A stretch of DNA of 6,704 nt from Amylibacter sp. (GTDB lineage Bacteria; Pseudomonadota; Alphaproteobacteria; Rhodobacterales; Rhodobacteraceae). The notes beneath the pieces were generated by a model. The model was given only the letters and a program-made list of their open reading frames with translations, made no database searches and was not told where the DNA came from. Positions 1 to 6,624 of the stretch are shown here, piece after piece. Numbering within the stretch: the first letter of the stretch is position 1; each line of letters starts with the position of its first letter. A program made the translations under genes and the position numbers. The stretch spans positions 1 to 6,704 of the forward strand of contig JALWOO010000245.1 in assembly GCA_027083485.1 (NCBI GenBank), in the 5' to 3' direction.

Positions 1-232
1 GCGCCAGCGACACCCCGTCCGAGGTGCCGAATGCCGGATGGTGACAGGTAGCACAGGCAATGTTGCGATTGCCCGACAACAGCGGATCATAAAACAGCAA
101 TTGGCCAAGGCGGATTGCTTCGGGGCTGGCCTTGGCAAACCGCGCCGAGGGGAATTCCGGTTCGCCACCGGCCCCCAAAACCAGCACCGATAACAACGGC
201 ACGGCCCAGCGATATAGATTTATTTTTAGCAT
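1..232 (-). CDS. Di-heme cytochrome c peroxidase-like protein, N-terminal fragment
   Basis: The gene is cut by the left edge, so only about 77 N-terminal residues are visible. The protein begins with a short basic stretch (MLKINLYRW) and a hydrophobic segment (AVPLLSVLVLG), which reads as a Sec signal peptide. A mature region follows with LGQLLFYDPLLSGN and the heme c motif CATCH at residues 60-64. The order 'LG..LFYDP.LSGN....CATCH.P.FG' is typical of the first heme domain of bacterial di-heme cytochrome c peroxidase/MauG-like proteins, which act in the periplasm. The second heme domain would lie outside the window, so peroxidase versus MauG-like oxidase activity cannot be decided. An in-frame ATG at 244-242 would add four residues (MFNS). 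Neither start has a convincing Shine-Dalgarno sequence, and I prefer the inner one because it gives the more usual short n-region. It is divergent from xylB and has no evident link to xylose use. Confidence 0.8.
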   Translation of the reverse strand, partial: MLKINLYRWAVPLLSVLVLGAGGEPEFPSARFAKASPEAIRLGQLLFYDPLLSGNRNIACATCHHPAFGTSDGVSLA

Positions 233-306
233 CGAATTAAACATTGACAGCACAAGAGCCAAATTGCAACCATTGAAGCATCTTTCCACAACCCCAAGGA
301 ACCGCC
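233..306. promoter_or_regulatory. Divergent control region between cytochrome gene and xylB
   Basis: This gap must hold the signals for both outward genes unless they are read from further away. On the plus strand a perfect -35 hexamer TTGACA lies at 244-249. At 18-bp spacing only a poor -10 (AACCAT, 268-273) follows, so an activator may be needed if this is the xylB promoter. On the minus strand TTGTGG (291-286) and TGCAAT (268-263), 17 bp apart, form a weak candidate for the cytochrome gene. AAGGA at 296-300, six bases before the xylB ATG, is a good ribosome binding site. I see no clear operator palindrome for a xylose regulator. Promoter calls here are inference from sequence matching only. 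Confidence 0.35.
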
Positions 307-1752
307 ATGTATCTCGGTCTGGATCTGGGAACCTCCGCGCTCAAGGGCATGCTGGTGGATTCCGGCGGTCACCACATCGCCACAACCAGCGCCCCGCTTT
401 CCGTCAGCCGCCCGCAAGCAGGCTGGAGTGAACAGGATCCCGCCGACTGGATCCGTGCAGCCGAAGCCGTTTTTGACAGTCTCTGCCAGAGCCACCCCGC
501 CGAAATGAAGACCCTTGCGGGGATCGGCCTGTCCGGCCAAATGCACGGTGCAACCCTGCTGGATCAGGCCGACACCCCGCTTGCCCCCTGCATCCTGTGG
601 AACGATAGCCGCAGCCATAAAGAGGCCGCCGAACTCGATGCCCTGCCGCAGTTTCGCGCCCTGACCGGCAACATTGTCTTCCCCGGTTTCACCGCCCCTA
701 AACTGCTCTGGGTTCAAAGACACTTGCCACATGTTTTTTCCCGTATCGCCAAAGTACTATTGCCCAAAGATTATCTACGACTCTGGCTCTCGGGCGAGGC
801 AATTTCAGATATGTCCGATGCCAGTGGCACAGGCTGGCTTGATGTGGGGAAACGGGACTGGTCCGAAAGACTCCTGAACGTCACCGGCCTTGGCCTTGAT
901 CACATGCCCGCCCTGATCGAAGGCACTGCCCTTGGCGGCAACCTGCGCGCAAGCCTTGCGCGGCGGTGGGGACTACCTGCCGGCATTCCGATTGCAGGGG
1001 GTGCCGGTGACAATGCAGCCTCTGCAATCGGGATGGGCATACTGGATGCCGGCAGCGCCTTTATCTCGCTTGGCACCTCGGGGGTTCTCTTTACCGCCAA
1101 CGACCGTTTCGCGCCGAACCCTGCCAGCGCGGTGCACGGGTTTTGCCACGCCCTGCCCGGGCGCTGGCACCAGATGGGGGTGATCCTGTCGGCCACAGAC
1201 GCGCTGAACTGGTATGCGGGGATTGTGGGGGATACCGCCGCCAACCTGACCGCCAGCCTTGGCCCTTTGCAACCGCCCCGCAATACGATTTTCCTGCCCT
1301 ACCTGAGTGGCGAACGCACCCCGCATAATGACGCGAAAATTCGAGGTGCCTTTATCGGTCTGAGCCATAGCGAGGATCGCGCCGCCCTGACCCGCGCCGT
1401 GCTTGAAGGGGTCAGCTTTGCCTTTCGCGACAATCTGGCGGCTCTGGCAGCAACGGGCCGTAAACCTGACCGCCTGATCGCCATTGGCGGCGGTGCCCAA
1501 TCCGGCTATTGGTTGCAGCTGCTGGCCAGCATGCTCGAACTGCCCATAGACATTCCCCGCCACGGCGATTTCGGCGCGGCATTCGGGGCGGCCCGCCTTG
1601 GCATGATTGCCGCCACAAGCGCAGACCCTGCCAGCATTTGCACAGCACCGAACATCGCCAGAACCATTGAACCGGATACCGGTTTAACCCCTCGCCTGCT
1701 CCAAAGCTATCACCGTTATCGCGCGGCTTATCCTGCGCTGAAAGGTCTCTGA
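307..1752 (+). CDS. xylB: Xylulokinase (D-xylulose kinase)
   Basis: A cytoplasmic FGGY-family sugar kinase that phosphorylates D-xylulose with ATP to D-xylulose 5-phosphate, the second step of the isomerase route for xylose. The 481 residues match the usual xylulokinase length (about 484 in E. coli). In order: the N-terminal phosphate-binding motif DLGTSALK (6-13); the substrate-side motif LSGQMHG (75-81) characteristic of xylulokinases; LWNDSR (97-102); the catalytic aspartate D235 in [10 protein letters not shown]; the second-domain motif SLGTSG (254-259); [11 protein letters not shown] (332-342); and the C-terminal adenosine motif [10 protein letters not shown] (393-402). All key positions are intact, so the enzyme is predicted active. 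The ATG start is supported by AAGGA six bases upstream. It is followed by xylA after one base. Confusion with glycerol kinase or ribulokinase is unlikely given QMHG and the xylA neighbour. Confidence 0.96.
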   Translation: MYLGLDLGTSALKGMLVDSGGHHIATTSAPLSVSRPQAGWSEQDPADWIRAAEAVFDSLCQSHPAEMKTLAGIGLSGQMHGATLLDQADTPLAPCILWNDSRSHKEAAELDALPQFRALTGNIVFPGFTAPKLLWVQRHLPHVFSRIAKVLLPKDYLRLWLSGEAISDMSDASGTGWLDVGKRDWSERLLNVTGLGLDHMPALIEGTALGGNLRASLARRWGLPAGIPIAGGAGDNAASAIGMGILDAGSAFISLGTSGVLFTANDRFAPNPASAVHGFCHALPGRWHQMGVILSATDALNWYAGIVGDTAANLTASLGPLQPPRNTIFLPYLSGERTPHNDAKIRGAFIGLSHSEDRAALTRAVLEGVSFAFRDNLAALAATGRKPDRLIAIGGGAQSGYWLQLLASMLELPIDIPRHGDFGAAFGAARLGMIAATSADPASICTAPNIARTIEPDTGLTPRLLQSYHRYRAAYPALKGL

Positions 1753-1753
1753 C

Positions 1754-3058
1754 ATGACATCGTTTTTCGCCGAGATTCCCCGGATCAAATACGAAGGCCC
1801 GAACAGTGAAAACCCGCTGGCCTTTAGACACTATAATCCAGATGAAATCATCCTTGGCAAACGCATGGAGGATCACCTCCGGTTTTCGGCAGCGTGGTGG
1901 CACAGTTTTGCCTGGCCCGGCACCGATCCCTTTGGCGGGGAAACCTTTCAACGGCCGTGGTTTGGCGATGGCATGGAAAAAGCCAGGCTCAAGGCCGACG
2001 TGGCCTTTGACATGTTTGACCGGCTCGGGATGCCGTTCTTTTGTTTTCACGATGCGGACATCCGGCCCGAAGGATCAAGTTTCGCCGCGAACACCCGCAA
2101 CCTTGAGGAAATGACCGATTACATCGGCGAGAAAATGCAGAGCAGCGGCACCCGCCTGCTCTGGGGGACGGCCAACCTGTTTTCCCACCGCCGCTATATG
2201 GCCGGTGCCGCCACCAATCCCGACCCCGAGGTGTTTGCCTTTGCGGCGGCAACCGTGAAAACCTGCATGGATGCTACGCACCGCCTTGGCGGGCAAAACT
2301 ATGTGCTTTGGGGCGGGCGTGAAGGCTATGAAACCCTGCTCAACACCGACATGAAACAGGAGCTGGACCATATGGGCCGTTTCCTGAATATGGTGGTCGA
2401 ATACAAACACAAGATCGGCTTCAAAGGCACGATTCTGGTGGAGCCGAAACCGCAAGAACCTTCCAAGCACCAATATGATTACGACGCCGCAACCTGCTAT
2501 GGGTTTTTGCAAAAATACGGGCTTGAAAACGAGGTGAAGCTCAATCTGGAACAGGGTCATGCGATTCTGGCGGGCCATTCCTTTGAACATGAAATCGCAA
2601 CGGCCATTGCCCTCGGGGTTTTCGGCTCGATCGACATGAACCGGAACGACTATCAATCCGGCTGGGACACAGACCAGTTCCCGAACAATGTGCCCGAGGT
2701 GGCGCTTGCCTATTACCATATTCTTCAAGCCGGCGGCTTTGTCACCGGTGGCACAAATTTCGATGCGAAACTGCGGCGGCAATCACTGGATGCTACTGAT
2801 TTGATTGCGGCCCATATCGGCGGAATGGATGTCTGCGCCAGAGGTCTTAGGGCAGCAGCGGCAATGATTGCCGATGGCGGATTGCAAGCGGCAATGCAAG
2901 ACCGTTACGCCGGTTGGCAAACCAGTGGCGGGACAGATTTTGCAACCGGCAGCACGCTTGAATCCTTGGAGGGCTATGTGCGTGAAAACAACATCAACCC
3001 AGAGCCTATTTCCGGCCGTCAGGAAATTCTGGAAAATCTTGTCAATCGTTTTACTTGA
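1754..3058 (+). CDS. xylA: Xylose isomerase
   Basis: A cytoplasmic metal-dependent TIM-barrel enzyme that interconverts D-xylose and D-xylulose. The 434 residues are close to the 440 of the E. coli class II enzyme. Every catalytic and metal-binding residue is present at a constant offset of two from E. coli numbering: H99 and D102 ([13 protein letters not shown]), E230 and K232 ([15 protein letters not shown]), E266 and H269 (NLEQGH), D294 (GSIDMNRND), D305 and D307 (GWDTDQFP), and D337 (TNFDAK). The family signature [10 protein letters not shown] is at 184-193. The gene starts one base after the xylB stop. AAAGG at 1741-1745, inside the end of xylB, sits eight bases before the ATG, so translation is probably coupled. 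No terminator is evident in the 57 bases that follow, so transcription may continue into the aminotransferase gene. No xylose transporter or regulator is visible in the window. Confidence 0.98.
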   Translation: MTSFFAEIPRIKYEGPNSENPLAFRHYNPDEIILGKRMEDHLRFSAAWWHSFAWPGTDPFGGETFQRPWFGDGMEKARLKADVAFDMFDRLGMPFFCFHDADIRPEGSSFAANTRNLEEMTDYIGEKMQSSGTRLLWGTANLFSHRRYMAGAATNPDPEVFAFAAATVKTCMDATHRLGGQNYVLWGGREGYETLLNTDMKQELDHMGRFLNMVVEYKHKIGFKGTILVEPKPQEPSKHQYDYDAATCYGFLQKYGLENEVKLNLEQGHAILAGHSFEHEIATAIALGVFGSIDMNRNDYQSGWDTDQFPNNVPEVALAYYHILQAGGFVTGGTNFDAKLRRQSLDATDLIAAHIGGMDVCARGLRAAAAMIADGGLQAAMQDRYAGWQTSGGTDFATGSTLESLEGYVRENNINPEPISGRQEILENLVNRFT

Positions 3059-3115
3059 CCTTGCCGTTAGAGGGCGTCACCAAAACAGTATCCACATTTT
3101 GAAAGCTGACTGACC

Positions 3116-4027
3116 ATGACCAAAACAACCACCCATGACGCCGACGATGACCCGCGCAATCGCGATATCCAGATTTACGTGAACGGGCGTTTTTACCATC
3201 GGGATCAGGCCAGTGTATCCGTTTATGATAGCGGTTTCCTGCTGGGGGACGGCATGTGGGAGGGCATGCGCATTCACAAGGGGAAATGGGCGTTTTTCGA
3301 CGAACACATGGACCGCCTCTACAACAGCTGCAAGGCCGTTTCTCTCGATATTGGAATGAGCAAGCAACAGATGCTGGAAGCCCTGAATGCAACGGCAGAA
3401 ATCAACGGTATTACCAATGACGCCCATTGCCGCTTGATGGTGACGCGTGGGGTGAAGGTAAAGCCTTTTCAGCATCCGTCATTGTCCCGATCAGGGCCAA
3501 CCATCGTGATTATCGTTGAACATTCCCGCCCCAAAGAAGGCCTGCACACGAAAGGAATTTCCCTTGCAACGGTACCACAAGTGCGCGGATTACCGATGAG
3601 TCAGGATGCAAAATACAACAGCCATTCCAAACTGAACTGCGTTATTGGTTGTTTGCAGGCGGAACAGGCCGGGGCAGACGAAGCCTTGATGCTGGACCCG
3701 CACGGATTTGTGAACACCACAAACGCCTGCAATTTTTTCATCGTTCGGCGCGGGGAGGTTTGGACCTCGACCGGCGACTACTGCATGAACGGTGTGACCC
3801 GGCAAAACGTGATCAACCTGTGCCGCGACAATGGCATACCTGTGTTTGAAAAGAATTTTTCGCTCTATGAAACCTATGGCGCGGACGAGGCATTCCTCAC
3901 CGGCACCTTTGGCGCACAAACACCGGTTGCGACAATTGACGGCAAGGAAATAGGGCAGGGCGATCGAGTAGTGACGCAGCGCATACAGGGGCTTTATCGC
4001 GATCTTATTCAGCGAAACACAGCATAG
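3116..4027 (+). CDS. Class IV PLP-dependent aminotransferase (BCAT/D-amino acid transaminase-like)
   Basis: A 303-residue fold-type IV pyridoxal-phosphate enzyme. It starts with a polar tail (1-18) followed by IQIYVNGRFY. YDSGFLLGDGMWEGMR (37-52) is the typical N-domain motif. R67 in HMDRLYNS fits the phosphate-contacting arginine. K166 (QDAKYNSHSK) is my best alignment for the Schiff-base lysine, with K172 as an alternative. GADEALMLD (186-194) and TGTFGAQTPV (262-271) are further family blocks. Branched-chain and D-amino acid transaminases carry a conserved glutamate (V-x-E-G/T...N-x-F) that contacts the pyridine nitrogen. Here the matching stretch is VNTTNACNFF (199-208), with threonine in its place. 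I recall a group of alphaproteobacterial proteins with similar substitutions, so this may mark a subfamily rather than a mutation. Substrate unknown: branched-chain acids, a D-amino acid or an amine are all possible. It lies 57 bp after xylA on the same strand. GAAAG at 3101-3105 is a weak ribosome site. The gene converges on parB. Confidence 0.87.
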   Translation: MTKTTTHDADDDPRNRDIQIYVNGRFYHRDQASVSVYDSGFLLGDGMWEGMRIHKGKWAFFDEHMDRLYNSCKAVSLDIGMSKQQMLEALNATAEINGITNDAHCRLMVTRGVKVKPFQHPSLSRSGPTIVIIVEHSRPKEGLHTKGISLATVPQVRGLPMSQDAKYNSHSKLNCVIGCLQAEQAGADEALMLDPHGFVNTTNACNFFIVRRGEVWTSTGDYCMNGVTRQNVINLCRDNGIPVFEKNFSLYETYGADEAFLTGTFGAQTPVATIDGKEIGQGDRVVTQRIQGLYRDLIQRNTA

Positions 4028-4067
4028 TTTCGCGCGCGAAACCTATTGCCGGTTCACCGTGTTTCGC
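4012..4067. repeat. Inverted half-sites surrounding the left parS-like palindrome
   Basis: A nine-base inverted repeat, GCGAAACAC at 4012-4020 and GTGTTTCGC at 4059-4067, encloses the perfect palindrome at 4027-4042. With the two arms of the palindrome this gives four copies of GCGAAAC/GTTTCGC in 56 bases, in alternating orientation. The outer copies lie in the last codons of the aminotransferase gene (Q-R-N-T-A) and of parB (V-R-N-T-V). The repeat is centred about five bases from the palindrome centre, so it is not one large symmetric hairpin. The outer copies could be auxiliary ParB contacts or coincidental coding sequence. Confidence 0.45.
4027..4042. promoter_or_regulatory. parS-like 16-bp palindrome, left copy (candidate ParB site)
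   Basis: A perfect 16-bp palindrome, GTTTCGCGCGCGAAAC. Its first base is the last base of the aminotransferase stop codon, and the parB stop codon begins at the very next base after it, so it occupies the whole convergent gap. The identical sequence recurs at 6609-6624 on the other side of parAB, and only these two perfect copies exist in the window. Chromosomal parS has GTTTC-ACGT-GAAAC and repABC plasmid sites have GTTnnCnGCnGnnAAC; this sequence shares features of both. Binding by the adjacent ParB is inferred. It could also form a short stem, but there is no T-run to make it a standard terminator. Confidence 0.75.
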
Positions 4068-5122
4068 ACGCGCTCTTGCAAAAGGCGGGCCACATCGGCA
4101 GAGAGGGTTTTGCCGGTAACCGTAATGGTTAAACGATCCTCGCTGAGTTCTGCAAACACCTGCCCCCCCTCGCTCAACGCCAAAGGCTGCAACTTTTCCA
4201 CCACTCGGGTTTTGGTCGCTGGACGCCCGCCACGTGACAAATCCTTTGCCCCTGTTGCAGCCGCAATGACGCGGTCCAGAACGGCAGCCTCGGCCTGCGG
4301 TGTTGGCAGTTCTTTTTCTACCAAAGCGCGCCTGAAAGGTTCTGCACCCTGAACACGCAAACTGATCGCCAACTGCAATCCGGCGCGCTCGGTCAATTTG
4401 GTCGGGAAGGTTAATACATCGCCCAATTCTTCATGGATCGTAGCAAAACTGCGGATTTTTGAACGCTTGGATTTGGAGGCTGCGGAAAACAGATGATCAA
4501 CAGCATCTTCCACCGATTGAAAAACCCCCTGACTGGCAGAAACCACCGCCAGCCGGCCGCGTTCATAGTGGCTCAGATTTGCCCGGATTTCATTTTCTTC
4601 AACCATCGCAATATAGGCATCGGACGCATGCTCTGGCACCCGAATAAAGGCCTGGATAACGGAAAAATCGGGACTGCCCGTTTCATTGAAAAGCTGCGTT
4701 AATGCAGACCAGCGTCGCCAACCGGAGATCAGCCCGTATCCGGTTTGGTCCGGCAATTGCATCACCTCGATCGGGGTTCGCTGGCCATGGTTTCGCAACG
4801 AAGCCACCAGTTCAGCCATTTGGGCAGGATCCAGATCAATACGATCACGGCTAAAGTAATCTGTGGAAATTTCCGAAAGAGGAATTTCCTTAACGACCAA
4901 TCCGGCCTCTTCTGCCGCGCGAAACCGGATTGCATCCGCTTTGTCCTGCGCCAAATGAACCCGTTCTTCTGCGGTGCCCACAGCTGTATTCGCGGCCGCT
5001 TCCGCTGCAACCTGTGCTATGGGGGGCACCATGCTTTTGGTTTCCAGACCGGGTGTGAAATCCTTCTCCAACCGCTCCAGTTCCGCCATATCCGGTGCCG
5101 TTAATCGCCTACGCTTTGCCAT
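4043..5122 (-). CDS. parB: ParB/RepB-type plasmid partition protein
   Basis: A centromere-binding protein of the ParB/Srx CTPase superfamily. It should bind parS, spread on DNA and stimulate the partner ParA so that replicon copies move to both daughter cells. Residues (359 in total, counted from the start chosen here): a basic, probably flexible N-terminus (MAKRRRLTAP), where ParA-stimulating residues usually lie; a charged linker to about 75; the N-domain block NHGQRTPIEV (111-120); the nucleotide-box counterpart ISGWRRWSAL (132-141), with tryptophan where most family members have glutamate in GERR; ENEIRANLSHYERGR (176-190), equivalent to the ENLQRxDLSPxExA box; a helical DNA-binding region after about 200 (EDAVDHLFSAASKSKRSKI); and a linker with RGGRPATK followed by a short C-terminal dimerisation-like domain. 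The start at 5122 is chosen because GGAG lies seven bases upstream, whereas the in-frame ATG at 5128 is only one base from it. It overlaps the end of parA by 14 bases and is flanked downstream by a parS-like palindrome. Confidence 0.92.
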   Translation of the reverse strand: MAKRRRLTAPDMAELERLEKDFTPGLETKSMVPPIAQVAAEAAANTAVGTAEERVHLAQDKADAIRFRAAEEAGLVVKEIPLSEISTDYFSRDRIDLDPAQMAELVASLRNHGQRTPIEVMQLPDQTGYGLISGWRRWSALTQLFNETGSPDFSVIQAFIRVPEHASDAYIAMVEENEIRANLSHYERGRLAVVSASQGVFQSVEDAVDHLFSAASKSKRSKIRSFATIHEELGDVLTFPTKLTERAGLQLAISLRVQGAEPFRRALVEKELPTPQAEAAVLDRVIAAATGAKDLSRGGRPATKTRVVEKLQPLALSEGGQVFAELSEDRLTITVTGKTLSADVARLLQERVRNTVNRQ

Positions 5123-6500
5123 TTTCATTCTCCATCATCTGCACATCACGCCACCACGAACCGATTAACAATTCCTTAAATTCTGCATAAGTTCTATCAA
5201 AAGCTTCTCTGCCGCGCACATATGTATCACGATTAAAATCGCGGTAGTCCGCCTCGTAAATCCCGTTAACCTGTTCGCCTGCCTGACCAATGAGTGCCGT
5301 ATAATCCTGTCGGTAAGCATTCATGAAATCCCCGAAATAGGCCTGAATCACATTGGCCATATCCGTTTGCTGACTGGCATCAAAACGGGTTACAATTGCC
5401 CGAACCACATCCCATTCAAAGCGCATTTCCGGCAAACCGGCTTTGCGCAAGGCTGCGTTCTCGCCGTCTTCGATAGAGGCAAAAGTGCTGTACAGCATGT
5501 CGAAAAACCGGCCCGTTGAATCAAATTCAAGGAAGCTTGCGCCCAGTGGCACCAACAGGATGTCAGCCGCCGCAAGGGCATTGATGGTCAAATAGCCAAG
5601 GGCAGGGGGCGTGTCCAATATAACCAGATCATACCGGTCCAATATGCCCTCGTTCTCCAGGAAATTTGTCAACCCGTCCCACAACGCCCAACTGCGCAGG
5701 CCCATGCGCCACACCGGAATTTGAAACTCGGCCCAATACAGATTGAGCTGCGCACCGATCAAATCAATGTTTGGCCAATGGGTTGACTGAATCACATCAT
5801 CTGCCGAAATTTCCAAGGCTTCCTGCAGGGTTTCGTCCAAAGGAATATCACCTTCGCCGCGGGCCTGACGGACCCGGTTTTCCTGTTGCACGCTTTGGGC
5901 ATAATCCTTGGCAATCAGCGGAAAAACTGTTTTCCATTCGTCCGGAACCACCCCGCCCATGATTGAGGTCATAGATCCCTGGCTGTCCAGATCGATCACC
6001 AGAACCTTGTATCCGTCAAGAGCTGCACTCATGGCCAAATGCGCAGCCGTGGAAGTTTTCCCGACACCGCCCTTGAAATTCGCAACTGCCGCGATTTTTG
6101 CGGGCACGCCTTTAGGGCGATATGGCAGGTATTCTTTTGTGCTGATGCCTTCGCTGGCAAAATGCTTGCGAATTGTCAGGATGTCTTCGAGGGAAAACCA
6201 TTTTGACCCCCCATCACCTTCGCCTTGGGGCAATTCCGGATTGGCTTTGAGAACACGCCTGAAATGTGCAGGAGCGACAGGAATCAGGTATTTTGTAATT
6301 TCCCAGGTCGAGAATTTGCGCAACCGTTTTTTACCATCCGGCGCATATCCGCGTTTTGCCAGATCTTCACGGCCTTTGGCGCAAAAAGATGCTGCTTTGG
6401 CGAATCGGGCGGTGTTGATAGGGTCGGGTAATTTCGCAGCGGCACGGGCCGGATCTAGGTTGAGATACGGGGGCATTGGATGTTCGGGAGATTTTGCCAC
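5109..6500 (-). CDS. parA: ParA-type partition ATPase with N-terminal DNA-binding domain
   Basis: A deviant Walker-type ATPase that binds the nucleoid and, with ParB, positions plasmid copies in the cytoplasm. Of 463 residues, about 62-125 form a putative winged-helix/MerR-like region (KFSTWEITKYLIPVAPAHFRRVLK, then WFSLEDILTIRKHF), as in the large type Ia ParA proteins that repress their own operon. The ATPase domain has KGGVGKTS (143-150) with the deviant Walker lysine K143 and catalytic-site K148, the switch motif VIDLDSQGS (168-176), and Walker B DLVILDTPP (291-299). A long insert (about 185-245) and a C-terminal tail (about 375-463) make it larger than the roughly 400-residue P1/F proteins. 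I recall close relatives on Rhodobacterales plasmids. The start is a GTG at 6500 with a weak TAGG six bases upstream. The next in-frame ATG (6476) lacks any Shine-Dalgarno and would drop eight residues. parB follows with overlap. Confidence 0.94.
   Translation of the reverse strand: MAKSPEHPMPPYLNLDPARAAAKLPDPINTARFAKAASFCAKGREDLAKRGYAPDGKKRLRKFSTWEITKYLIPVAPAHFRRVLKANPELPQGEGDGGSKWFSLEDILTIRKHFASEGISTKEYLPYRPKGVPAKIAAVANFKGGVGKTSTAAHLAMSAALDGYKVLVIDLDSQGSMTSIMGGVVPDEWKTVFPLIAKDYAQSVQQENRVRQARGEGDIPLDETLQEALEISADDVIQSTHWPNIDLIGAQLNLYWAEFQIPVWRMGLRSWALWDGLTNFLENEGILDRYDLVILDTPPALGYLTINALAAADILLVPLGASFLEFDSTGRFFDMLYSTFASIEDGENAALRKAGLPEMRFEWDVVRAIVTRFDASQQTDMANVIQAYFGDFMNAYRQDYTALIGQAGEQVNGIYEADYRDFNRDTYVRGREAFDRTYAEFKELLIGSWWRDVQMMENENGKA
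5130..5133 (-). promoter_or_regulatory. parB ribosome binding site inside the end of parA
   Basis: On the minus strand the sequence reads GGAGAATGAAAATGGCA. The GGAG is one base from the first ATG (5128) and seven from the second (5122), which makes the second the likely start. The site lies in the final codons of parA (M-E-N-E-N-G-K-A), so parB translation is probably coupled to parA translation. Confidence 0.7.
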
Positions 6501-6537
6501 AGGATGCCTATTCAGTAGATGTTGTTTGTTTCGTGAG

Positions 6538-6566
6538 ATGTTAACGTGAATTGCATACTTTTACAA
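6538..6566 (-). promoter_or_regulatory. Candidate promoter of the parAB operon
   Basis: On the minus strand, TTGTAA (6566-6561) and TAACAT (6543-6538) each match the sigma-70 hexamers at four of six bases and are separated by 17 bp. Transcription would start near 6531, giving a leader of about 30 bases before the parA GTG. A parS-like half-site, GTTTCGT at 6528-6534 on the plus strand, lies at the predicted start site, and the full palindrome lies about 43 bases upstream of the -35. Either could allow ParA or ParB to regulate the operon. This is sequence matching only. Confidence 0.35.
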
Positions 6567-6608
6567 AGAAGAAAAATATGCGGGGTGCTGTTTGCCGTAA
6601 TCTATCCG

Positions 6609-6624
6609 GTTTCGCGCGCGAAAC
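6609..6624. promoter_or_regulatory. parS-like 16-bp palindrome, right copy (candidate ParB site)
   Basis: The second perfect copy of GTTTCGCGCGCGAAAC, 108 bp upstream of the parA start codon and 2582 bp from the left copy. The identity with the left copy ends exactly at the palindrome edges, and the flanking bases are unrelated. That is what a protein-binding site would show, as opposed to a duplicated segment. Its position upstream of parA suits either a partition site or an operator controlling the operon; both roles together are possible. Confidence 0.78.

Noticed and set aside
132..431. Plus-strand open frame spanning the cytochrome start, the divergent region and the xylB start
   Set aside because: It overlaps two genes with clear protein motifs, and its own translation is low-complexity with no family features.
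651..1120. Half matches to the palindrome, GTTTCGCGC, at 651-659 and 1106-1114 in xylB, and CGCGCGAAAC at 4916-4925 in parB
   Set aside because: These encode Phe-Arg-Ala (ttt cgc gcg/gcc), a common codon string in GC-rich genes, and the other half of each is not kept. They show that single half-sites are background, so only the full 16-mers are called.
2075..2782. Long antisense open frame (235 codons) opposite xylA, and a similar one opposite xylB (973-1563)
   Set aside because: xylA and xylB are intact with full catalytic residues; the antisense frames have no recognisable motif and are codon-bias shadows.
3059..3115. Terminator or promoter between xylA and the aminotransferase
   Set aside because: No hairpin with T-run and no convincing -35/-10 pair could be found in the 57 bases.
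4027..4042. Palindrome as an intrinsic bidirectional terminator
   Set aside because: The stem would be about six pairs with a CGCG loop and no T-run on either strand. The identical copy upstream of parA cannot serve as a terminator for these genes, so a protein-binding site explains both copies better.
4790..4804. Near-palindrome GTTTCGCAACGAAGC inside parB, as a third parS-like site
   Set aside because: It has one arm mismatch and a three-base core instead of GCGCGC symmetry, and is explained by the conserved protein stretch S-L-R-N-H.
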